46,307 nt of DNA. It comes from Planctomycetota bacterium. Its GTDB lineage: Bacteria > Planctomycetota > Planctomycetia > Gemmatales > Gemmataceae. The notes beneath the pieces were generated by a model. The model was not told the origin of the DNA. It was given only the letters and a program-made list of their open reading frames with translations, and made no database searches. Location: contig JACOUH010000025.1 of NCBI GenBank assembly GCA_016177925.1, positions 1-46,307 on the forward strand, written 5' to 3'. Below, in pieces: positions 40,835 through 46,307 of the stretch. The first letter of the stretch is position 1. Each line of letters starts with the position of its first letter. The translations under genes and the position numbers were made by a program.

Positions 40835-41281
40835 ATGATGGCGGCGGTCACGGTCGCCCACGAGGCCGCCGAGGCCATCGGTTGTGTCGCAGCAGAAACC
40901 ATCCCCGCCGCTCCTGGCGATTGGTCCGAGGGTAAGACGGTCGCCTGGGAGTCAGCCGCGAGGGTTGAGAAAGCCGCACAGACTTCCTTATGGCGTGACA
41001 TCTTTGGCAACCCCTTCCGCCCCGTGGCCCTCGACCTCACTTGGCAAACCTCGACGGTGGTGTCCCTGGCCCAGGCCGCCTACGAGGAGTGCATCCTGCC
41101 CGCTGGCACCCTCGACCCCGACCGCCTCGCCGTCCTGGCCGATGCTCTCGAAGACGCCGGCTGCGACAACGCCGAGATTCTGGACCACCTGCGCGGGCCT
41201 GGGCCACACGTCAGGGGATGCTGGCCACTGGATTTGTTGCCCGGCAAGCAGTTGCAGCGCCGATCCCGCCATTGCAGCTGA
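40835..41281 (+). CDS. Gemmataceae-type protein with DIFGNPFRPV...RGCW module
   Basis: This 148-residue protein has the conserved block LWRDIFGNPFRPVALDLTWQ, VVSLAQAAYEECILPAGTLD, AVLADALEDAGCDNAEILDH and GPGPHVRGCWPLDLLPGK. I recognise the block as a very widespread C-terminal module of Gemmataceae hypothetical proteins, usually in larger multigene families; its role is unknown. The N-terminus here is short (MAAVTVAHEAAEAIGCVAAE), so the gene may be an N-terminally truncated copy starting in relic DNA. The last ten residues (QLQRRSRHCS) look like run-on. Confidence 0.6.
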   Translation: MMAAVTVAHEAAEAIGCVAAETIPAAPGDWSEGKTVAWESAARVEKAAQTSLWRDIFGNPFRPVALDLTWQTSTVVSLAQAAYEECILPAGTLDPDRLAVLADALEDAGCDNAEILDHLRGPGPHVRGCWPLDLLPGKQLQRRSRHCS

Positions 41282-41538
41282 GCGGGCCTCCAGGAAGGTT
41301 TGCCCAGACCTGGAGTCCTTGCAGCCGGCCCGGCGGCTGAGCTTTGGCGTTTGCGTGCGACACGAGGTCGCCGCGGTAGTTGTGCTGCCATCCGTGGAAC
41401 GGATCGACAGCACCTGCTGTTCTGCCAGCAGTATCCTACCGGGACGGGCTTTCCAGGGACGGAGGGTGCGAAGCTCCCCGCAGAACGTAACCTCCTCCGC
41501 ACGGAGGGCAGCCCCGGCGCGAGCCCTAACTGCGACTG

Positions 41539-41660
41539 CCAATGAGGCAACCTCGTGTTTACGAACGGTGCGTTGTCCGATGCTTGAACTGCATGCAGGG
41601 AAACTTGCCCGTGCAATTCTGAGGAGAGGGGGCGACGGCAACGCCGTCTCCTTACCCGAC
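41539..41660 (+). mobile_element. Group II intron 3'-end relic, copy 1 (domains V-VI)
   Basis: 41586-41619 is a 34-nt hairpin in the place of domain V (GAACTGCA...TGCAATTC, tip GGAAA). A GC-rich domain VI hairpin follows, ending CTTACCCGAC at 41660. The catalytic triad region reads AAC instead of AGC, so it is inactive. It aligns throughout with copy 2, exactly 800 bp downstream. No reverse transcriptase is present. Confidence 0.6.
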
Positions 41661-41766
41661 CAGCCGGCCGGGGCTGCCATCCCGGTTCCTCGTAGAATGT
41701 TCGTTGCTGGGGCGGGCCCGGCAGCTGGGCGTGGCGTTCGGCAACTTTGTAGAGGAGACAACAGCC

Positions 41767-42225
41767 ATGGCGGTCAAGCCGATTCGCGATGGATTCCATG
41801 CCGTCACGCCGTACCTGATGGTCAGGGGCGTCCCCCGACTTCTCGATTACCTCGCGAACGCCTTCGACGCCAAAGAACTCTTTCGGCTGCATCGGGCGGA
41901 TGGCTCCCTCGGGCACGCCGAAGTGGCCATCGGCGACTCGGTGGTGATGCTGGGCGAGCCAAGGGGCGCGTTCGGGCCAATGCCCGCGCAGCTCTACCTC
42001 TACGTCCACGATTGTGACACCGTGTACCAGCGAGCGCTTCGAGCAGGCGGCACCTCGGTGATGGAGCCGACCACCATGCCCTTCTCCGGGGAACGCTACG
42101 GCGGCGTGAAAGACCCCAGCGGAAACGTCTGGTGGATCGCAACCCATATCGAAGATGTCACGCCGCAGGAATGCGCGAGGCGGTTCGAGGAGTGGCAGCG
42201 AAAGCATGCGTCGAACAAGCCGTAG
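41767..42225 (+). CDS. VOC family (PhnB/glyoxalase-like) protein
   Basis: This 152-residue VOC protein of the PhnB-like type reads GFHAVTPYLMVRGVPRLLDY, AFDAKELFRLHRADGSLGHA, EVAIGDSVVMLGEP, LYLYVHDCDTVYQRALRAGG and YGGVKDPSGNVWWIATHIED. The enzymatic role is unknown; relatives include metal-dependent lyases and DUF1428-like proteins. The start at ATG 41767 follows GAGGAG about 9 nt upstream. It lies exactly between two group II intron relics, so it may have been captured with them. Confidence 0.85.
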   Translation: MAVKPIRDGFHAVTPYLMVRGVPRLLDYLANAFDAKELFRLHRADGSLGHAEVAIGDSVVMLGEPRGAFGPMPAQLYLYVHDCDTVYQRALRAGGTSVMEPTTMPFSGERYGGVKDPSGNVWWIATHIEDVTPQECARRFEEWQRKHASNKP

Positions 42226-42339
42226 CAGCAGACACAGCCGGTGTCGGCGAGGTCGCAAGGACCTCGCTGGTGCGGCTCCCCCCACCGTCATCCTGTCGGT
42301 AACCGGCCCGGCCGTAGTAACGTTCAGGTTGACCCAAGA

Positions 42340-42460
42340 CCACTGGGGCAACCGCGTGTCTTCACCGATGCGTTGTCCAATGCTCGAGCCGTATGCGAGG
42401 AAACCAGCCGGTACGGTTCCGAGGGGAGGGGGTGAGGGCAACCTCCCCTCCTTACCCGAC
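42340..42460 (+). mobile_element. Group II intron 3'-end relic, copy 2 (domains V-VI)
   Basis: Domain V at 42386-42419 is exactly 34 nt. It has the canonical basal stem GAGCCGTA/TACGGTTC including the AGC triad and a GGAAA tip. Domain VI (42420-42460) folds by GGGGAGG/CCTCCCC and ends CTTACCCGAC. The upstream domains and any intron-encoded protein are missing. Better preserved than copy 1. Confidence 0.75.
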
Positions 42461-42476
42461 CAGCCGACCGGCGCCG

Positions 42477-42588
42477 CCCAGTCCGGTTTCCGAGGGTTCA
42501 AGGTCGCTGGCGCCGTCGTTCCTACAATAACATAACCTGCTTCCAGACGGCCCAGTCCGGTTTCTGAGGGTTCAAGGTCGCTGGCGCC
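42477..42588. repeat. 38-bp direct repeat with 74-bp period
   Basis: CCCAGTCCGGTTTCCGAGGG and the next 18 bases at 42477-42514 recur at 42551-42588 with one mismatch. It follows the group II intron relic. A further GCCGGCCC(C)GGCGGCTGAGCT unit at 42588 also occurs at 41324. Confidence 0.75.
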
Positions 42589-42861
42589 GGCCCCGGCGGC
42601 TGAGCTGTGTCGTTGTCACCGGTTGGTTCGCGTGCCGTTGTCGCCCCCGACGGCCTGTTGGGGGGGACAGGGAGCGTTGGCGGACATCGCGGACCTCCGG
42701 GTGCAGCACGAGACGCCCCTGGTCCTCGCCGGACACCGACGGAGGGAGCCTGCCTGCCACGCGAAGGGGGCGGTCGGCTGTCTTACCCCTTCGGGCTCCT
42801 TTCTTTCTTCCTTCGCTCTTCACTGAGCCGGCGCTGGTGCCGTTTTGCCCGCCGCAATTGA

Positions 42862-43128
42862 CAGGGAGCCGGTATTCCTCTTCACGGAGGACAGCAGTCG
42901 GCGCCGTTCTTCGTCCACAGACTTCAAGCGGCAGGCGACCTGTTGCTGGCCGGGGCCTCGTGCGAGGAATGGCTCGGGCCGCTGCGGGAGGCCCTGGGAC
43001 GGGAACAGGAAGCGGCGCTGCATCGGGTGCGTGCGGCCTTCTGTTCTCAGAAGGCGGGCGCGTTCTGCCGTGCCGCCAACCTCTACCGAGCCGCCCTGGC
43101 CGGGCCGCTTCGGGAAGACACGCGGTAA
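42862..43128 (+). pseudogene. Possible C-terminal fragment of an unknown helical protein
   Basis: An open frame without a good start reads HRLQAAGDLLLAGASCEEWL, GPLREALGREQEAALHRVRA and NLYRAALAGPLREDTR before a TAA. The alternating Leu/Ala and charged pattern suggests genuine coding origin. The family is not recognised. The surrounding 42589-42861 and 43129-43234 show no gene. Confidence 0.3.
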
Positions 43129-43234
43129 AAGGGCCACTATGATGATCGATCCGTGATCTTTTTTCTCTTGGCCTCTGCTCCTCTCCGTAAAACCAAGGGC
43201 AACGACACTCGTCACCCCATGGAGACAGCCTGTC

Positions 43235-44092
43235 ATGGCGATGACCTTCGATGCCACCTTGAAGGATATGGGCCGCCAGAGCCCGCACGGCTTTCTCACC
43301 GCTTTTGATCGCCCCCCGACCGTCCCGGTCAAGCCGCTCAACGTCGACCTGTCCACCGTGACGAGCGCCGCCGACCTGGTGCTGGGCCTGGGCGAACCCC
43401 TAAAAGAGATCGTCCACATCGACTTCCAGTCGGGTGCCGCGGCCTGGAAGCACGCCGACCTGATGGTGTACAACGCTCTGCTGTACGCTCACTACCACGT
43501 CGCCGTGCATACCATCGTGCTGCTGCTTCGCCCGGAGGCGGCCCACGCGAACCTGAACGGGGTCATCGACTACGCGCCGCGGCCGGGAAGTGGTAGCATG
43601 CACTTCAGCTATCAGGTCGTCCGCGTCTGGGAAGTCCCTGCCGAGGAATTGCTGGCCGCGGGCCCGGGCGTGGCGCCGTTGGCGATGCTGGGCCGTTTGC
43701 CCGAGGGCCAATCCCTGGAGGACGGGCTGGCGGCCGTGGCCCAGCAACTCGTTGCCCGCCTGAAAAAGGAAGTGCCGCCGGAGCAGGTGAAGGCCTTGCT
43801 GACCGACGCCTTGCTGCTGACGGGGCTGCGGGTACGGCGCGACGTGGCGGCGAGGATTTTTCGAGGAGTCCGAGCGATGCACGAATCCGATACTTACCTG
43901 ATGATTCTCGACGAAGGGGCGGAGAAGGCGCTCAAGGAGATGATCCTGCTTCACGGCGAAGCCCAGGTTGGCGCGCCCGAAGAATCCGTCAAAGCGCAGC
44001 TGAACGGCGTCAAAGATCTGGAGCGGCTGAAGCGCATGGGACTCAAGACCCGCGAAGCCGTGAGCTGGCAAGAGATCCTGGATACGCCCTGA
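43235..44092 (+). CDS. Rpn-family PD-(D/E)XK nuclease/transposase-like protein
   Basis: This 285-residue protein is of the Rpn (recombination-promoting nuclease) type common in planctomycetes and cyanobacteria. The nuclease-like region is at about residues 1-125: MTFDATLKDM, ADLVLGLGEPLKEIVHIDFQ with the core HIDFQS, WKHADLMVYNALLYAHYHVA and HTIVLLLRPEA. The middle contains SYQVVRVWEVPAEELLAAGP typical of the family. The C-terminus is helical. E. coli Rpn proteins have DNA nuclease activity and raise RecA-independent recombination (established); activity here is inferred. The last about 240 bp of the gene are duplicated immediately downstream. Confidence 0.8.
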   Translation: MAMTFDATLKDMGRQSPHGFLTAFDRPPTVPVKPLNVDLSTVTSAADLVLGLGEPLKEIVHIDFQSGAAAWKHADLMVYNALLYAHYHVAVHTIVLLLRPEAAHANLNGVIDYAPRPGSGSMHFSYQVVRVWEVPAEELLAAGPGVAPLAMLGRLPEGQSLEDGLAAVAQQLVARLKKEVPPEQVKALLTDALLLTGLRVRRDVAARIFRGVRAMHESDTYLMILDEGAEKALKEMILLHGEAQVGAPEESVKAQLNGVKDLERLKRMGLKTREAVSWQEILDTP

Positions 44093-44100
44093 CCGGGACC

Positions 44101-44332
44101 TTCGAGGAGTGCGAGCGATGCACGAATCCGATACCTACCAGATGATCCTCGACGAAGGGGCGGCGAAAGGCGTACAAGGAGATGATTCTGCCCCTGGGCG
44201 AAGACCTGCTTGGCGCGCCCGACGAATCCGTCAAAGCGCGGCTGAACTCCGTCACGGACCTGGAGCGCATGGTACTCAAGGCCCCCAAAGCCGCAAGCTG
44301 GCAGGAGATCCTGGATACGCCTTGACCGGGAC
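44101..44332 (+). pseudogene. Tandem duplicate of the 3' end of the Rpn-like gene
   Basis: 43860-44100 and 44101-44332 align end to end (offset 241 bp). Copy 2 has a +1 base near 44170 that breaks the frame, and a 9-bp deletion (LKR lost). Even the tail GACCGGGAC is duplicated. It would encode MHESDTYQMILDEGAAKG before going out of frame. Confidence 0.85.
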
Positions 44333-44491
44333 AAGGGAAGGGAGCGGTATCTAGTCCACGAGGAGAGAGTTCTGACCGCGACAGCGTGCGACCGTCTCGG
44401 GGTTCCGCCGCTGTCGGTGACATGTTTCCGTTTTCGTCAAGGGCCCACATAACCCGGGTAATCTCGACTTCTCCTTGATCGACGAGTGGCA

Positions 44492-44510
44492 GGAAGGGTG
44501 TCCCCCTTCC
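44492..44510 (-). terminator. Hairpin after the surface protein gene
   Basis: GGAAGGG-TGTCC-CCCTTCC, a perfect 7-bp stem, lies 17 bp beyond the stop of the minus-strand gene at 44527. There is no T-run, so intrinsic termination is uncertain. Confidence 0.35.
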
Positions 44511-44526
44511 CGGAACCCGACGGCGG

Positions 44527-46307
44527 TCAGTCGTCGCGCTCCAGGCGAGCGAGTTCGACGGCAAGTTCCGAGGAGGTGAGATCCTTGATCTTGTCCTTCA
44601 CCGGCCCCGTTAAGTCCGCGAAATACCAATCCTGATCCTTCTGTCCCTTGAGGACATCAACGGAGTCGTCGTCCGAAACACGTGCGAAGACATGGTCGAG
44701 GAGGGCGTGCGTCCGGTCGGTGTAACTGGTCGGGGCATTCCACTGGTCCATGACGTACCCGAGGGCGGCCTGCGATTCGGCGAACCCGCTGCCGGGCATG
44801 AACTCTCCGGCTATGAGGATGTCGTCGCCGCGACCCAGGAGCCGGTCTGCCCCTGTGCCGCCGATCAGCAGGTCGCGGTCGGTGCCGCCGATGAGGACAT
44901 CGTCCCCGTCCCCGCCAACGAGAATGTTCGGCCCGTTGTCGCCCTTGAGGTAGTCGTTGCCCGTTCCGCCGTACAACTCGGTCGGGAGGCGGAGGCCCCC
45001 CGCGACCACGAGGACGTCATCGCCAGCCTGTCCGAAGGCGACGATTCGACCAACGCCGGTGAAGGTGTACTCGACGCCGTTGAGGGATACCTTGACGCCG
45101 TCTCGCTTCTTCCCCGGGTTGACGACAATGACATCGTCTTGCGGCGTGCCGCCGATGACGAGCGTGTCTCCTTGCAGCTCGATCGGCTGGATGGTGATTG
45201 TGCGGGAGACGACGCTGCTGGTTCCGCCGTCCTTGTCCGTGGCGGTGACCTGGACGTTGTACGACCCGCTGGCCGAGAAGATATGTTCGACCGTCAGGCC
45301 GCTGGGGCCGTGGACGACGTCGTGCGAGCCGTCACCCCAGTCGATGCGGAAGGTGAAGCCGGCTCGCTGGTCGGCCGTCGAGGGGTCGCTGGCCGTGAGA
45401 GTGAAGGTGCGTGGCTGTCCCCGGACGCCGTCCGCTGGGCCGGAAATGATCGCGGTCGGCGGCACGTTGTTGACGAGGACAGTCGTCTGGGAGTTGGTGT
45501 AACCCCCGTCCTTGTCGAAGACGCGGCCGTAGACGGTGTAGACGCCGTTGTCGTCGAAGGTGAAACTCGTGGACATCGCAATTCCGGCCGCGGCGTAGCT
45601 CGTGGCCAGGGCGTCCGCGCTGCGGGCGAAGCTGTAGCGGAAGCCGGCGGCGCGGTCGGCCGATGAGGGGTCGCTGGTCTCGCCGAAGGACACGACCACC
45701 GCACTGCCCTCATCAATCGGTCCGTCGCTGGAGAGAGTAGCGGTGGGAGGGGTGTTGTTGACGGTCAGGGTAACGGCCGGTGAATCGACCGCGACGTGGC
45801 CGTCGTCCACGCGCGCGCGGACGGTGAAGATGCCGGGGCCGTCGTCGATGCCCAGGGCCTGGAGCTCAGCCCAGCTAAGATGGGGGTTGACCCCCGTGGC
45901 ATCGCCGAAGGTCCCGTCCCCGTTCACGTCCCAGGAGTAGGTCAGTGCGTCGCCGTCCGGGTCCGTGGAAGCCGCAGCGCTGAGGGACAGGGCGTCCCCT
46001 TCCTGGATCGTGTACGGGCCACTGGCGTCGGCAAGCGGCGGCCGATTCAGGCATTTGCCGGCACTACCGGCGCGATAAATCGAGTCGATCTCCTCTTGAC
46101 GGAGCGCCCGGTTGTAGACGCCCAGTTCGTCGATGAGGCCGGCGAAGTTCTCCCGGACGGCCCCATCGACCGTGACGCCCGCCCCGATCAGGAAGTCGGT
46201 CATGCTGGTATCGAGGAGTTCCGGCGCCACCGACAGACTGCCGTCCAGGGCCCCGTTGAAGTACAGCCGCAGCGTGCTGCCGTCGAAGGTGGCGGCGACA
46301 TGCACCC
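44527..46307 (-). CDS. Large secreted surface protein with LamG, PKD and RTX calcium-binding repeats (5' partial)
   Basis: This is the C-terminal part (at least 592 residues) of a protein whose start lies beyond 46307. The order is: the end of a LamG/concanavalin-like domain (HVAATFDGSTLRLYFNGALD, DELGVYNRALRQEEI), at least three PKD/Ig-like domains (RPPLADASGPYTIQEGDALS, NNTPPTATLSSDG, NNVPPTAIISGPADGV with DWGDGSH), then hemolysin-type nonapeptides (GGTGNDYLKG, GGDGDDVLIG, GGTDRDLLIG, GGTGADRLLG). A short C-terminal region follows (WNAPTSYTDRTHALLDHVFA). These modules indicate an exported, calcium-stabilised adhesive or wall-associated protein. Such giant proteins are common in planctomycetes. 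Confidence 0.9.
   Translation of the reverse strand, partial: VHVAATFDGSTLRLYFNGALDGSLSVAPELLDTSMTDFLIGAGVTVDGAVRENFAGLIDELGVYNRALRQEEIDSIYRAGSAGKCLNRPPLADASGPYTIQEGDALSLSAAASTDPDGDALTYSWDVNGDGTFGDATGVNPHLSWAELQALGIDDGPGIFTVRARVDDGHVAVDSPAVTLTVNNTPPTATLSSDGPIDEGSAVVVSFGETSDPSSADRAAGFRYSFARSADALATSYAAAGIAMSTSFTFDDNGVYTVYGRVFDKDGGYTNSQTTVLVNNVPPTAIISGPADGVRGQPRTFTLTASDPSTADQRAGFTFRIDWGDGSHDVVHGPSGLTVEHIFSASGSYNVQVTATDKDGGTSSVVSRTITIQPIELQGDTLVIGGTPQDDVIVVNPGKKRDGVKVSLNGVEYTFTGVGRIVAFGQAGDDVLVVAGGLRLPTELYGGTGNDYLKGDNGPNILVGGDGDDVLIGGTDRDLLIGGTGADRLLGRGDDILIAGEFMPGSGFAESQAALGYVMDQWNAPTSYTDRTHALLDHVFARVSDDDSVDVLKGQKDQDWYFADLTGPVKDKIKDLTSSELAVELARLERDD

Noticed and set aside
41355..41660. Complete small group II intron
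   Set aside because: A GTGCGAC-like 5' end is present, but about 300 nt is too short for domains I-IV and the triad in domain V is altered. Only the 3' relic is annotated.

Overview
The window looks like a chromosomal segment of a GC-rich planctomycete, most like the Gemmataceae. The signs are serine/threonine kinases fused to formylglycine-generating-enzyme-type domains, a degraded planctomycete-type ECF sigma factor, a small protein family with the DIFGNPFRPV and RGCW signatures, IS66 debris, and many long GC-rich hairpin repeats between genes. The species assignment is inference; no rRNA is present.

Left chromosomal part (1-22382): a lipoprotein, an RdgC-like protein, a complete sdhCAB operon (cytochrome b558-type succinate dehydrogenase/fumarate reductase), a kinase-FGE fusion, a large polytopic membrane protein, a CDF metal exporter, a GYD protein, a D-aminoacylase-type amidohydrolase, an Mrp/ApbC ATPase next to a DUF971 protein, a second membrane-anchored kinase, and a thioredoxin-TPR protein. 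Decayed genes lie among them: an ECF sigma stub, a sialidase-like gene with a frame-shifting deletion, a membrane protein cut by one in-frame TAA, and an IS66 N-terminal fragment. At least seven families of perfect or near-perfect palindromes fill the gaps.

Genomic island (22431-40573): tRNA-Ser(CGA) at 22383-22469 on the minus strand is the integration site. A 39-bp copy of its 5' half recurs at 40535-40573, giving an island of about 18 kb. It starts with a tyrosine recombinase whose catalytic C-terminus has been replaced. HTH/excisionase-like proteins, a DUF3631 ATPase and a CHC2 zinc-finger protein (a replication module) follow. Cargo comes next: a periplasmic-type thioredoxin-fold protein, VOC and cupin proteins, and two phage-like proteins. 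A defence-like cluster contains a macro-like/SIR2 protein, a PD-(D/E)XK-RAMA-DUF4268 protein and two HEPN-like proteins. Small accessory proteins (DUF6908, SWIM, XRE with AT-hook) and a membrane coiled-coil protein close the island. TACTACCG motifs at both ends look like recombinase arm sites. None of the chromosomal hairpin families was seen inside the island.

The most striking item is the thioredoxin-like gene at 27391-28860 (minus). Its reading frame is interrupted by two TGA codons exactly where the two cysteines of a CxxC active site belong, giving U-P-T-U. A stem-loop with a GGUC apical loop lies 22 nt after the second TGA. I interpret it as a double-selenocysteine (UxxU) redox protein with one bSECIS serving both codons.

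Right part (40574-46307): a degraded copy of the island integrase's start region (an older element at the same site), a Gemmataceae-type small protein, two group II intron 3'-end relics 800 bp apart with a VOC gene between them, an Rpn-type nuclease with a tandem duplicate of its own 3' end, and a large LamG-PKD-RTX surface protein that runs off the window.
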